Part shown: positions 31,867 through 43,676 of the stretch, piece after piece
Layout of the letters: the number at the start of each line of letters is the position of its first letter
Numbering within the stretch: the stretch's first letter is position 1
Origin: Ophiostoma sp. CBS 140.51
Lineage: Eukaryota > Ascomycota > Sordariomycetes > Ophiostomatales > Ophiostomataceae
Direction: 5' to 3'
Assembly: GCA_029298735.1 (NCBI GenBank)
Contig: JANSLP010000010.1
Span: forward strand, 243,078-307,077
Length of the DNA stretch: 64,000 nt
Program-made: the position numbers and the translations under genes
The notes under the pieces: model-generated
Database searches by the model: none
Told to the model about the DNA's origin: nothing
Seen by the model: the letters and a program-made list of their open reading frames with translations, nothing else

Positions 31867-33111
31867 CTAAAAAAGTTGACGACGACGAACGGCAGCCGAC
31901 GTCGACGTGCTAGCCAAAACAGCCGACCCAGCCGTGGTCGTTGCTGCCGCACCCGATACTGTTGCTGTACCACAGCTCGGCGGTGATGTCGACGCAGCCG
32001 CCACACTTGCACTTGCCGACGACACATCGTCTATGCTCGGGTTCAGGACCACGGCACCAATCGTCAGGTTCGACGCCATCCAGCTGGTAATCGCCTCGAC
32101 GTAGACGGCGGGCTGTGTGCCGTGTAGGTTGTGCGACGCCGTCGGGAAATTCTGGAGGGTGAAACTGCCATTCCCATTGGCGGCAATCAGGTCCTGGACG
32201 TAGCCGACCTGCACGGCCGACACGGCGCCCAGAAGATTTCCTGTGGTCGGGTCGTTGGCGGCGAAATGGTGCGTCATGAAGACGGGGACGTCCTTTTTGA
32301 CTTGCGTCAACAAAGTTTGGTGGTCGCAGGCGGCGCCGATGCTACCGGTGACAAAAGCGTGGCCCCACTCCGGGTCGTACTCGTCCAAGTCAATGTCCAG
32401 GCCAGCCGGGCCCTGGCCGGGTGTCAGGTACTGCTGGATCCACGGCGGGATTTCTTTGGCGGTCGACGAGTTCATGCCCGTCTTGTCACCAATCGTCCAC
32501 TGTCCGCCGAGCCACTTGTACCAGAGGTCAAAGTAGGGTCCTGCCACGGTCTGGAGTACAGACTGGCCCACGGCGGGGCGGGCCTCACTAGCAAAGAGGG
32601 GCGGGTCCTCGTAGATGGCGCCGACAATCTGACCCGGTTTGGCATACGCCGACAGCCATGCCGACATGACACCGCCCGACGACAGACCGGCCACAACGAC
32701 GGGCCGTTTGACCACAAGGTCAATGAACCGCACCAGGTCGCTACCGAAATTGTCCAAGCTGTACCGGCCAGGGGTCCACGTCGACCGTCCCTGGCCGCGC
32801 ATGTCGACCGCATAGACCTGGTAGTCCTTTTGGAGCAGCCACATGACAACTTCATAGCCCCACCAGGACTCGGTCTGGCCTGGGATCAGGAGGAGGGCCG
32901 GCTTGTCGGAGGAGCCTGTGGTGGCATAGTTCATGCGGATCTCGCCCAAATCGGTCGTCTGTTCGCAGAAACTGTGCGTCGTGAAAATGGAGGCATGGTC
33001 GGCGGCTTCAATGTAGTTGCTGGTGGCGACGCCCTTCGTGGTTACGGCAACAACCGAGACGGCCTGGGCGGCGGCGACCAAAAGGGCAGTCGTGCGGTGG
33101 GAGAAATGCAT
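31867..33111 (-). CDS. Secreted alpha/beta hydrolase
   Basis: 414 residues, single exon, ATG at 33111; the longer upstream reading frame is a pyrimidine-rich leader. Residues 1-23 are a signal peptide (TALLVAAAQAVSVVAVTT). The alpha/beta fold is clear: oxyanion segment LLIPGQTESWWG at 74-85, strand YQVYAVDMRGQGRS, nucleophile elbow GLSSG at 142-146 (Ser144), an acid region around DEYDPEWG, and a late His in FPTASHNLHGTQ. The ~60-residue C-terminal tail is Ser/Thr/Ala-rich, ending RRRQLF, a likely wall-associated linker. Family members cleave esters or lactones; the substrate is unknown. Confidence 0.8.
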   Translation of the reverse strand: MHFSHRTTALLVAAAQAVSVVAVTTKGVATSNYIEAADHASIFTTHSFCEQTTDLGEIRMNYATTGSSDKPALLLIPGQTESWWGYEVVMWLLQKDYQVYAVDMRGQGRSTWTPGRYSLDNFGSDLVRFIDLVVKRPVVVAGLSSGGVMSAWLSAYAKPGQIVGAIYEDPPLFASEARPAVGQSVLQTVAGPYFDLWYKWLGGQWTIGDKTGMNSSTAKEIPPWIQQYLTPGQGPAGLDIDLDEYDPEWGHAFVTGSIGAACDHQTLLTQVKKDVPVFMTHHFAANDPTTGNLLGAVSAVQVGYVQDLIAANGNGSFTLQNFPTASHNLHGTQPAVYVEAITSWMASNLTIGAVVLNPSIDDVSSASASVAAASTSPPSCGTATVSGAAATTTAGSAVLASTSTSAAVRRRQLF

Positions 33112-34669
33112 CGTGGGAGGAGGTGGGTACTGAGAAAGAGGATGGAAAAAAGAAAGAGAAGGGTGGGAAAATAAACGAACGGATAGAGTGAATATTTGCT
33201 GGACTCTGGGATGAAAGAGAGTAAAGGAACAACAGCACACAAAATCAGAGGGATGAAGACGGTATTTGTACCTCTTGGCAATATGAGGAGGTCCCAGAAC
33301 CCAGGTTCACAGACTCACCTCCACTTCAGTCTGCACCGCAAAAGCGGCTCATCGTCCCATGTGGCCCGGACTGACCCGCCAGGCTCCGCCAGGCTCCGTA
33401 GGATCGTCTCGCTTAAACATGACACTTCTTTTGATTGGGAAGGACGTAAATGAGAGTGGTGAAGGAAGGATGGCATGGTGTTGTGGGTGTGTTTTGGCTG
33501 GTGTTCTTGGTGGTTCTGGACCTCTGTTCTGGTCCCTCTCAAAGATCGGCGAGTCGGCGTTTGCAAGTTCCGTGCAGTTGCGTGGTGTTGTGGCCTCCCT
33601 AGCGACATGGTATTGAGCGCCAGACGCCGGGGATAGAATAGAGCACGGCCATTTCTTAAGAGCTATGCATTTCCTTTCTTCATTTCGTTCAATATTTTTA
33701 TCTGTCATCTCTCTGCGTCTTTTCTCAATTCATACAGCAGAATAAGAAGACGCCGTCTTAGGTGCGTGCCTTTGTATAGTGAGTCTTAGCTCCTTGCGTG
33801 CTGTCGTGCATCGGTCGTGATCCTTGATTGGAACGGAGTTGTTAAAAGATACAAAATAGGCTGTAGAAACGAATGAAGAGGAAATATCAAGAGTATTCCG
33901 CGATTTTTTACCCTTCTCAGCCTTTGGGCCGCATTCTCTTTCCTTTTCAAAGCGTTTTTGGCACACCATGGCGCTCTTTCCGGCGATTTTAGCTCAACAT
34001 GGTCGACTGTGATTGGTCAACCCGTTTTATTTACTTGCTCCTTCCCCCCTGAAGAGTCTTACAAACGTCGCTCCTTCCACCACCACTTGAGCCATACAAC
34101 GTGGAAGGTACACGACGCGGTTTTCCGTCGCAGCTTCCCATATTAAAATGCAGCTTCTAAACTGGAAATGTAAACAAAAAGAGTGCCCAGAAATTTGGCA
34201 AACTGTCCTTTTCTCCATTTCCATCTTCGTCGCCATCGTCATAAAACAAGACATCGTTCATCCACCACCACAGCAAAAATAACACCTACAGCAAACCGCT
34301 GTTTGTCCTCAGCTGGCCAAGCGCACAACATTCTATCCTAATACTTCACTTTTCGATATTATAGGCCTCTCGACTGGATGTTCGGCTGTTAAAAGAAAAG
34401 GCAATTTGTCACGACCATTGCTTTCTCTCCTGGTCAGTTATTCCCCATGCCACTTCAGATGTGTCAACGAGGCGATACACTCTACTAACATACACATAGA
34501 CTGCACTACATTATACAGACAAAAAAGAATCCAAAATCGAGAAAGAGAAGAACATCAAAAGTAGCCCCATTCGCCAAACAATGTGTGGCCAATATCAAGA
34601 TGACTAATCACAGACGTGAGCAACTACAGTTCGCAGTGCGACCTTTGACTTCTGGCCTACGTCGTCCAG
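33112..34669. other. Intergenic region
   Basis: About 1.56 kb upstream of the hydrolase. No supported exon, RNA gene or repeat seen apart from pyrimidine-rich tracts. Confidence 0.5.
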
Positions 34670-34939
34670 TCACCTCCCAATCACCACGTGCAGACCTGTT
34701 TCCAGCGATTCGGCGATTCGCTTCAAATTGGCCGCGTTTGCGATGGCCCTTTTCGTTTCGTCTGGACCGATCTTATTATGCATGTTAGCACACCGTCCCA
34801 TATCTGTTATTCAATCCGAATTATCACTGCTCACCAAGTAGCCCTTGTATTGGACAGTTGCGTAAACGGCTATGGCGACGAGGAGTCCCAAAACGCAGAC
34901 AAAGAAAGTTCCGGTCCCGAGCGACATTGTTTCTTTCAT
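34670..34939 (-). CDS. Small single-pass membrane protein (spliced minigene)
   Basis: Exons 34835-34939 and 34670-34771 with a 63-bp intron (GTGAGC donor, GTGCTAAC branch region, TAATAAG acceptor). The join keeps phase 0 and gives 68 residues. Exon 1 encodes a short N-terminus (MKETMSLGTG; an alternative start is MSLGTG at 34927) and one hydrophobic helix FFVCVLGLLVAIAVYATVQY. Exon 2 encodes a charged amphipathic helix (GPDETKRAIANAANLKRIAE). Each piece is too short to stand out alone; the case rests on the splice signals, intron size, and TM-plus-helix design resembling small subunits of organelle-membrane complexes. I do not recognise the family. Confidence 0.5.
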
Positions 34940-35567
34940 CTGATGTGTGTATGTGTGTGTTTGTTGTTATTTTGTTTTTTGTTTGTTTTGAAGTCTTTCG
35001 TCGTGTCTTGGTGGCCGGAGCAAAAATGGGTTGGTGATGGGATAAGCATTCTGCTCAGTTCCCCTGAAAATTCCGGGCTGCACTTTTTGATCCGATATTC
35101 TGTTATGCACTTCAAATTAGTAATTTGCGACCTAGTACATCGTCATGTACTTTCCTGTGTTGTGTGAAAATGTGCGTCGTTCCTTCCTTTACTAGTGTCA
35201 TTGAAATGTGTCGTCGTGATGCGGAAGGAGCGATACTGGTAAAGAGGGGGAAAGGGGCAAATGGCCCCAAACAGCAACATCATCGATAAATCAAAATAAT
35301 TCTATATTGGTATATTGGTATGATGGAAGTATGGGATATTATTTGTATTTTGTTTTGTTTTGTTTTATCTTGTTTCATTTTGTTGTCAATTTTTTTTCGT
35401 TAATTAATTTTGGTGTACATCAAGTTTTGAGAAAAAAGACTAGACGGGATATTGTTGCACAAAAAGCATATGTTTTAATACAAATAAATTTCATACGTTG
35501 TCATTGCTCAATCATAAATTCATAACTAAATTACACACGCTTCCGTCTCATGCATAAACCTTCCTTC
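34940..35567. other. Intergenic region
   Basis: About 630 bp of AT-rich DNA with a GT/TTTTG-rich tract on the plus strand (near 34,945-34,990 and 35,340-35,390). It contains the upstream region of the minigene and the 3' flank of the next transcription factor gene. No gene seen. Confidence 0.5.
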
Positions 35568-37936
35568 TCAAGTCAAACTCAGTCTCGACTCGCCTAGCAT
35601 GACCATGGCGCGTTCCCAAGAGAATTGGGCTGCCTTGGACGCACATGATCCCATGTTTGCCGACATTGTAGACGGTGCTCTACCTCCTCTGGGCCGTCTC
35701 TCTTTCATCTCTTTCGTCTCTTTCGTCTCGTGTTTCTCGTCGTAGTCGTCGTTGCGACCACCTTCTGCCTGCGTCTGTGTTTGGCCCCCACCCCCGTTGT
35801 CCGCCCGCTTCCACGTCCGAAATGACCCATTCCACGACGTCGCCACGCGTGGGTTTTCGTCGACGGTCAGATCCTGCTGCCGCCAGACCATCTCGACGAC
35901 TTTACGGGCGGGTGGGATGCTGCGGAACATTGTCTTTTCGAGCCTCGAAAAGATGTCCAAAATCCGCTGGCGCTGATGGTCGCCACCGGCGGCCGCCGTA
36001 GCCATACAGCCGGCCATGAAGATGGCCCAGACAGGAAACGCGGCTGTAACGTGTTCCGCCGCCAGGATGGCCCGCGACAAGTCGACGATCTGGTCGACGA
36101 GGCGAGTGCGGACAGCACGGGTGCGGGGCACAATCTCGGGCCAGTACAGAGCACACGTCTCGTCCAGAAAGAGGAGGGCGCCAAGCCGGTGGGCCTCGGC
36201 GGTGCTCTCGAGCACCAGAAAGCGGGTGCGTTCACTGTTGCGAGGGTGTGGGCTGTCGGAGCGGTCACTGGCGGGACTTGTAGTCCCTTCCTCGCCGTTG
36301 AACAAATCGTTGAACAGGCTGTCACCGTCTTCGAACCAGTACGGTTTGGGCGGCAGTTGGCGCAACGACACAATGGCCTCCTCGATCCGGTGGACGGTAG
36401 CGGCCACTTGTGTCAAAGGCGCGGCCGGTGTGTTGCGGAGCTCGCAAATGTCATCAATCAAAAAGAGGAGTGTATTACTAAAGCCCTGGTAGGCGTCGAC
36501 GTACGAGTCTCGGGTTGTGTCGGCTCGTAGGTGTAGGTACTGGCTGGAGATGGGCGTGGAGGGTAGACGCAAGGAGGAGGTCGAGGGGATGATTTGGTTG
36601 ACGGCAAACGTCGTCTTGGCCGTCACCAAGTGGTAGGCAAAGTACTGCCAGGCAAAGCGCACAATGTCCTGGGCGGACTCCGGCATGGCCGGGTGGTTTG
36701 TGCAGGCTTCAAGCAACGCGGCAATGGCGGCCAGGTGGTCGGTCCATGTCGGTTGGCAGTGGTCGGCGACCTCAAACCAGCAGAGCGGGATGGCGGCGGC
36801 CAGGGCTTCCAGCAAGTCCTCGGGTTCCGTCGGACGGATGGTCGACAGGAACTGGCGAAGGCCGCCGAGGGCGTACTGCCGGTACGTTAAGGCGAGTGCG
36901 TGGGCTTGCGTATTGTGCGTGTCGGATGACGACGCTGCCGCCGCCGCGGACGCGGCCAGTTTGCTGGCGGCGACGGCCAAGAGACCATAGTATACGCGTC
37001 TGCTTGACATGGCCATGGGCAGCAGAATGAAGCGAAAAGGGTTGTGGTCACGCTCGTCGAGCATGGTGGCCTTGGAACAGACAATGGCGGTGTAGAAGTC
37101 GAGCAAATGTGACTCGGCGGCGGGGATGTTGCCAAAGAGTGGTGCCCAGCGGCCCGTCAGGGCACGGTTGAGGACGGGCTGCGTCGCGCGCGCGTTGTTG
37201 TTCGTGTTGTTGTTGTTGAAGATGTCGAGTGTGTGCGTGTGTGGCTCTACCGGCGCCAACGCGTCGAGCAGTTCTTGTTCGACGAGGTCGTCGTAGGGCA
37301 AGAGGTCAAAGTCGAGTTCGATGTCGTTATAGTCGACATTTGAGATGGTGTCGGAGTGCAAGCCAGTGATATCGACTTGATTAGCTTGACTGCTCTTGTC
37401 CTTCCTTGCCTTTTTGGCCTTGCCATGTCGAGGCTCACACCTGTCGGCATCCGAGTCGAGATAGAACATGACATCATCGTAGGATGTGTTGATAAAAAAG
37501 AGGGTGTTGTGTCGTGTCCGGACAGATACAGTAGCACGGTCGACGGCGTGATAAGGCGACACGCCACGCTTATGTCTGGCCGATGAGGTGGAGGATGGAG
37601 ATGTTGATAAGCCAGATGCTGTCGATGCCGACGACGACAACGACAATCCTGTCACCAACTTCGCCGACATCCTCTTCTTCCGTCCCTTGTTGGCCAGTCC
37701 TTCACGGCCATGGCACGTGCCGCGGGCAATGGAGTCCTCGATCCAGGTCAGGCGCATGCCGTAGGAGCACGAGAGGCCCGCCTTGCTGCATTTGTGACAG
37801 ATGGGGCGGTGTTCTAAGAGGAGGTGTTAGAGATGTTAAATTTGTTTGCTTGTGCGAAGGGAGGACTACCATCGCATTTGACACTTCGACCGCGGCAGGT
37901 CCAGCAGCCGGTGCGTGTCCGCTGAGGGGTGCTCAT
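35568..37936 (-). CDS. Zn2Cys6 transcription factor
   Basis: Exons 37870-37936 (67 nt) and 35568-37813; the 56-bp intron (GTAGTC donor, CTCTAAC branch, TTAG acceptor) lies inside the zinc cluster. Only after splicing is the motif complete: C11-x2-C14-x6-C21-x6-C28-x2-C31-x6-C38 in a 770-residue protein. The N-terminal third is Ser-rich with a Lys-rich basic patch (KAKKARKDK) and Asn repeats. The C-terminal two thirds are the all-helical fungal_trans_2-like region (LDFYTAIVCSKATML, FRFILLPMAM, YGLLAVAASKLA, LCWFEVADHCQPTWTDHLAA) seen in amino-acid and secondary-metabolism regulators. Nuclear. About 1 kb from the flavoenzyme gene, which may be a target. Confidence 0.8.
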
Positions 37937-38954
37937 GTTGGTAGACTTTGTCTCTCGAAAACGTCGGGGATGACGGGTATGCGTGACAGTGAACCGTGTC
38001 TGTGTGGTCACCGGATGCGTTCCGTGATGTCAAATCTTGTTTCCTTGTTTCTCGCTTCTCGCTTCTCGCTTCTTGGTTTGAGAAAGTGAGGATGTCTCCA
38101 GCAAGTGTAGCGTTGTCTGCCGAAACAGGCAGGCAGGAAAGGTGGAGAGGGCCGTGGACGAGATAGGCCTTTTGAGAAGGAACCAACCCCACCTGCGGTG
38201 GAAATCATAGGCGAGGAAGGAGAGGGAAAGAGAGAAAGAGAGGGGAAGGACAGCGATAGTGCCAGGATGCCTCTGGCTGGTGCAGGGGCCTGTCAACATC
38301 ACTAGCGCGGCGCCACAGGCCTTCTTTTTCTTAGTTTTAGTGATCGAATACAGCGAATGACAGTGACTGTTATCTGTTTATCACCGATCTCGACCACTCT
38401 CAACGCACTTCGCGCCCTTATCGTAGGCTCCGCCGGCTAGCGGCTAGTACTCAGCACCGACTCCATTTTGGTCTGGGGTTGGCGTTTGTGTCGTTGGGAT
38501 TTGCTAGGGCACTTTTAGCGCGTTCTTCGGGCATCTGTCTTTTGTCGTCTCTTTTCTGTCCTGATTGTTTCCCTTCTTTTCCGGTATCTGCACACACTTC
38601 CTCGATGTTCCATTTCCACGCCAAGCCCGAGCTCAGGACAGCCACGAGTTTATTGTTCTACGCGACCACGAGTCATTGACGCTATTATAGCACGCTACGA
38701 TACCAGTCTAGACCTGCAGCTGCAGCAGGGGCCCTGAACTGAACCGCTTTGCCGCTACATAATATGCGGAGAAGTGGGAGAAGTGGCAGATGTCAACACC
38801 GACACAGCCTACACAGAAGATCGAGGTCTCGGTTTTCTCGGAGCTTTTTGGCATCTCGGCTTGTGGACACGAACACGGATATGGATATGTACGATGCTCT
38901 ACTATCAAATCTAGTCTAACGATGCTCTCCAGAACCTTCAATTGTCCACCACGA
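37937..38954. other. Intergenic region
   Basis: About 1 kb. Near 38,040-38,080 a 7-bp unit (TTCTCGC/GCTTCTC) repeats about four times. No supported exon. Confidence 0.5.
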
Positions 38955-40262
38955 TTACAGCTTCGCCCTCGGCGTTGACGACAGATCGATTGTCGCCGTA
39001 GCTCTCCATGCAATGTGCGTCGGGCGGCCGTCTTTGTCGGCGACTTTAGGCTCTCTCCACCGCCAGCGCGGCAGCTTCTGCTCGCCGTTCGACAACAGGT
39101 CGGCCGCCCAGTCGCCGACAATGGGCATCATCTTGAAACCGTGGCCCGAGTCGCCCGACAGCACGGCCAGCGAGTTGTTGGCTGTTCCCGGCACAAAGTC
39201 AATGATAAAGTCCGAGTTTCCCGTGTCGGCAACCCAGCACAGATGCTGGTCGATCAGCGGGCGCTCGGCGATGTGCGGCAACACCTGGCGCAGCAGGCGG
39301 CGCGTCTGCTTGACGTCCTTTTCGGGAATGTACTCGGACTCGGCCAGGGACGCGTAGGGTACGGAGAGGCCGCCTTTTTGGGCAGTAACATTGGTGTACC
39401 CCCCGCCCATGTAGCAAATCTTGATTTTGTGCGTGGCCGGGTCGGGCTCGAAAAAGAAGCCAATGTCGCGGACCGTCGTCACGGGAAAACCGCGCAGCGC
39501 CTCGGACTCGCTGGGTGTCAGCTGGATATGCGATACGCCCCAGCAGACGGCCGAGATCTGCGGGCCAATGGCGGGCAGCACATTGGCCACGAAACCGCCA
39601 GCGGCTACAATCGTCGTTCGGGCGGTGTGGACGATCCCGTCTTTTGTGCGCGCCCCAATGCACATCTTGTCGTTGCCGTCAGTCGCTTCGTACAGAAGCT
39701 CCTCCACCTCGCCGGCGAGGCCCACGTGGAAGACAACACCCAGCTTCACACACTCCTTGTACACGGCCTGCATCGCATTCGACGCCTGTGCATAGCCTGC
39801 CAGCCGGTTCAGGTAGCCCTTCCACCCTGGCAGCTCACCCGTAAACTGCGACGCCACCTTTCGGATGGCCGCTGCGTCCTGGCAGGGGACCAGGTAGCCG
39901 TCAAATGCCGGGTTCTCGGCCACCGATTTGTTGTATTTGAAGAGCGCATTCTGCACCACGGGCGGCGCCTCGCCCGTAATGACATTCAGGAACCCGACTT
40001 GCCGAAAGTGCGGCTGGTACAAAGGGCTCGTCTGCCATTGCCGGATTGCTTGGAGAGCGACATCCGTATAAAAGGGGTCAATGTATTCAGAGCGGATGAT
40101 TTTGTTAAGGTCAAAACCGCCCGAGAACCGACTGGGCACGCGGTCGTCCTTCTCGAGGACCGCCACGTTGGTATGGCCGAGCGTGGCCAGCTTGTGCGCT
40201 GTCGACAGGCCGAACGTACCGGCGCCAATGATCAACACCGGTTCACTCTTGTTGAGGGGCAT
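38955..40262 (-). CDS. Peroxisomal FAD-dependent amine oxidase, sarcosine oxidase / fructosyl-amino-acid oxidase family
   Basis: 435 residues, single exon, ATG at 40262 (MPLNKSEP); the frame extends upstream into leader. The dinucleotide-binding motif GAGTFG is at 13-18, with the ribose-binding Glu in VAVLEKDD. LCWVADTGNSDFIID at 341-355 places Cys342 where this family attaches FAD covalently (8-alpha-S-cysteinyl). GDSGHGFKMMPIVGDWAADLL is the C-terminal FAD-contact segment. The protein ends in AKL, a type 1 peroxisomal targeting signal, as in fungal saccharopine and fructosyl-amine oxidases. Expected reaction: oxidation of a secondary amine (N-alkyl amino acid or Amadori product) with O2, giving H2O2. 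The exact substrate cannot be told. Neighbours: a Zn2Cys6 regulator and a DAL5-type permease. Confidence 0.86.
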   Translation of the reverse strand: MPLNKSEPVLIIGAGTFGLSTAHKLATLGHTNVAVLEKDDRVPSRFSGGFDLNKIIRSEYIDPFYTDVALQAIRQWQTSPLYQPHFRQVGFLNVITGEAPPVVQNALFKYNKSVAENPAFDGYLVPCQDAAAIRKVASQFTGELPGWKGYLNRLAGYAQASNAMQAVYKECVKLGVVFHVGLAGEVEELLYEATDGNDKMCIGARTKDGIVHTARTTIVAAGGFVANVLPAIGPQISAVCWGVSHIQLTPSESEALRGFPVTTVRDIGFFFEPDPATHKIKICYMGGGYTNVTAQKGGLSVPYASLAESEYIPEKDVKQTRRLLRQVLPHIAERPLIDQHLCWVADTGNSDFIIDFVPGTANNSLAVLSGDSGHGFKMMPIVGDWAADLLSNGEQKLPRWRWREPKVADKDGRPTHIAWRATATIDLSSTPRAKL

Positions 40263-42040
40263 GATGTTGACTGTGAGGTTTGGTTGGGGATGGAAGAAAG
40301 AGAGAAGGTGAGTCGAGGAGGTGAACAAGTCAAGGTTCAACCGAACTTGGTGAACTTTGTTGATGTGGCTGTTGGACGGGATTGAGTTCGAGGTTAAGAT
40401 CGAATGGTCGGAGGTTCTACACCTGAAAGAGTAGCTGCCGTCTCGATATGTGTCAACATAAGACAAGCAATGGATAGAAGATAGAAAATATGTACACTTA
40501 AGTACGTCATGTGTTTTTCACTTTCCGTCTTCGGCAGTCGCAGCTCGCATTTTCGAGTGGTGTGATGTGTGAGACGTGCCGGAGAGAAAAGTAAAGGAGT
40601 AAAAATTAACGTGAATTACATTGAATAAAAGTTGTAGCAAAATAAACTAAATAAATCAAATGCTAAAAAAATGCACCGTCGTAACAGACAAAGGCCCAAA
40701 TCGGGGATTAAGACGACTGCTCAGACGCTCCTCGTCTGTGCTTGCCTCGACAGCAGGATAGCCGGCCGGCAATGTCAAAGGAGAACGTGGAGAGGTCAGA
40801 TGGTTTGGATAGTTCGAAAGGCTCTCGGTTCAAGCTGCTGCGAAGGAAGCTCCATTAAAATATCCATTAGAAAAAGCTTCTTCTTCACACAATCAGATGC
40901 AGATACTCAAACACAACGTAATCGATAGTAGGACCCCCGATAGAAGAAAGAAGCTCCTGACTGATATGATAGTCCCCGTCTGCAAGTCCAGGCGATCTGT
41001 GGCAATCTGACTAGATCACACACAGTTTTTGGCCCGTCTGCGGGGACTGTCCGTGTCTCTGTCTGTTCTGTTTTTGAGGAAGCTCGAGGCGAGGCCAGGA
41101 CGCCGGCAAAGGATGCACCAAGCCAAACCGGGTGTAAGTGGCCTCCACTAGTCCCACTGTGACCCACTTTCGTCAGTAGCGTGCCCAGAGAAGACAAGGG
41201 CCTCGGCGCTAATCTTATCACGGCAGATGTAGGCGACGTAGAAAAAAGAGACGACGGTCTGGACAGCTTCGGAGCCGTCTGCAAATTTAGACAGAGTTCA
41301 AACGGGAAAGGAAACAAAGATAGATGCAGCTTCGAGTCATTCTCTACTACCCAGTACTCACCACACGGCTGGCTGTCGCCTCGAGCTGCTCCCACGGACC
41401 GTCGGTTTTGATATCTTTGTTTTCCCCACGAAGAGTTCCCTTTGATTTCCCCATCCTCGTCTGCACTTGCCTGCCCCTGCCGTCTGTCCAAGATTACCAC
41501 CCAAGTGGCACGACCGTACCCTTGTCGACCTGCGATTCCCCATTGCCCGCGTGGCTTTTCTTGGAATATACGGACATATACTAACAAGTTGATACGGGGA
41601 AATCCACGACTCAACGCGATACTCTGTATCAACTCCAGTATCAACGCCAATATCAACCACCACCACAACCTTTTCTTCCTTTATCCATAATACCCACCTT
41701 AACACGGTCTATCATGCACAGGCCCGGACACCACTTTGGGAACGTGGCTTACATCTATCACCGTCGCGTGTCGTCCATTTTTTTACTATCACTTGGTCCA
41801 TCACTTGGTCCATCATCATCCCATTACTTGTCATATTTATAAGACCAGCCTCGTGGAAGCCGACATCGTCTGTTTGTTTCTCCTGGTCTCCATCTCGCAT
41901 CAGACAGCCCTCCGAAACAGGACCTTGCATACTGTGTACTGCAACCTGCCTTTGCGTCTTCTTCTCCACCTCTACTCTTTTCATCACACCATCTTCTCAT
42001 CCCATCATCCCATCACTCTACCTCAACCTCACTCACTACA
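40263..42040. other. Divergent intergenic region between flavoenzyme and second permease
   Basis: About 1.8 kb serving both divergent promoters. A 253-codon minus-strand frame (to 41668) lacks any recognisable domain and is not called. A directly repeated TCACTTGGTCCA lies at about 41,790-41,812. The last ~300 bp are a pyrimidine-rich leader. Confidence 0.5.
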
Positions 42041-43676
42041 ATGTCGTCCATCCGCAAATCGGTCGACGAAAAGGACGCCGGCAGCGCGCCGACGGCATCC
42101 ATCGCCGCCAACGAGCCAACCAATGTTGCCGACCTTGAGGGTAACACCCACGGTTCGCGCGACCTCGATATCGCTGCCCGCTTCCTGGCCGGCCTCGACC
42201 CCAGCATCATCAACGAGCCCATCAGCGCCAAGGAGGCTCGCAAAGTGCTGTGGAAGCTGGACCTGCACATCCTGCCCGTCTTGACGCTTGTCATTATTGT
42301 CGCCGCCATCGACAAGGTTATTATCAGTAATGCGTCCATCTACGGCATGCTCACAGACGACCACATGACCACTGCCCAGTTCTCTTGGATCGCCTCCATC
42401 TTCTACTTTGCCTACCTGGGCTTTGAGGCCCCGGCCGGCTACCTGGTGCAACGCCTGCCCATCCGCTCGTACCTGGCCGCCGCCGTCTTTGGCTTCGGTG
42501 TCCTCACCTTTTGCACCGGTGCCACCACCAGCTTTGCCAGTCTGGCCGTTGTCCGGTTCCTCCGTACGTTGTCTTTTTTCTCCTCGCTTCGCTCGCAGTT
42601 ATTGTTTACTAACTTCTGTAGTCGGCGCCTTTGAATCTATGCTCTTCCCGACGGCCTCCATCATCACGGCCATGTGGTGGACCCGCAAGGAACAGCCCAT
42701 CCGCGTTGCCATGTACTTTAACACTCTGTCGTCCGTCGTCACAGGTCTGCTGGCCTACGGCGTCGGCCACTCCTCCAGCAGCATCGCGCCCTGGCGTTTG
42801 TTGTTTATCATTCTGGGTGCCCTCACCACTGTCCTCGCTGCTTTCGTCTACATCTACATTCCCAGCTCGCCCGTCGAGGCTTGGTGGCTCACCGACCGCG
42901 AGAAGTTTATTTGTGTCGAGCGTGTCCGCCAGAACAACACGGGTGTCGAGGACAAGACGTTCAAAATGTACCAGGTCGTCGAGTGTCTCAAGGACCCCAA
43001 GCCCTGGCTCTTGGCTCTGTTCTCCGTCTCGCAGAACATCTGCAACGGCGGTCTCGTCACGTTTGCTGCCATTATTGTCACCGGCCTCGGCTTCACCCCG
43101 CTCAAGACGACTCTCATTGGTGTCCCTACGGGCGCCATTGGCACCGTCTGGCAGATTCTGCTGGCTCTGCTTTCGTCCCGTCTTCCCGGTTACCGCTGCG
43201 GCATCATTGTCGGCGCCAACTGCTTCCCCATTATCTGTGCTGCCCTCATGTTTTCTCTGCGCGGCCATGTCAGCAACCTCCACCTGTTGGGCGCCTACTA
43301 CGGCTTCTACTCGTACTGGGCCCCTTACGTCCTGTCCACTTCTTTGAATATTTCGAATGTGAGTGGCCACACCAAAAAGGTCACCGCCAACGCCATGTTC
43401 TTCATCGGCTACTGCGTCGGCAACATTATCGGCCCCCAGGTGTTCCGTTCCAAGGACGCCCCGGACTACAAGCACGGCTACATTGGCATCCTGGCTTGCC
43501 TGGTCGTCTCGTCCATCAGCATTGCCCTATACGGTTTGCTGTGTCGCTGGGAGAATATGAAGCGCGACAAGGCCCAGGGCGGCGACGGCACGGCCGCCGT
43601 TGAGCCCACCGACACGGCAAACGCCTTTTCTGATCTGACAGACAAGGAGAAGCCCGAGTTCCGCTACCACTACTAG
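42041..43676 (+). CDS. MFS transporter, anion:cation symporter family (DAL5-like), second copy
   Basis: Exons 42041-42563 and 42622-43676 (58-bp intron, GTACGT donor, ACTAAC branch, GTAG acceptor); 525 residues. The N-terminal cytosolic tail is ~75 residues. RKVLWKLDLHILPVLTLVIIVAAIDKVIISNA is TM1 with the family Asp-Lys pair; WIASIFYFAYLGFEAPAGYL and GHTKKVTANAMFFIGYCVGNIIGPQ are other family landmarks. It ends FRYHY. The intron position differs from the permease at 25.3 kb (late TM4 rather than before TM1), so the two are not a recent duplication. Predicted plasma-membrane uptake of a carboxylate, dipeptide or ureide-like compound; it may feed the adjacent flavoenzyme or oxoprolinase. Confidence 0.86.

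Noticed and set aside
39015..40385. 456-codon plus-strand frame opposite the flavoenzyme
   Set aside because: Antisense to a gene with clear FAD-binding motifs and a PTS1. The plus-strand peptide has no recognisable features.
40907..41668. 253-codon minus-strand frame between the flavoenzyme and second permease
   Set aside because: No domain, irregular composition, located in a divergent promoter region. Splicing would be needed and no homology is evident.
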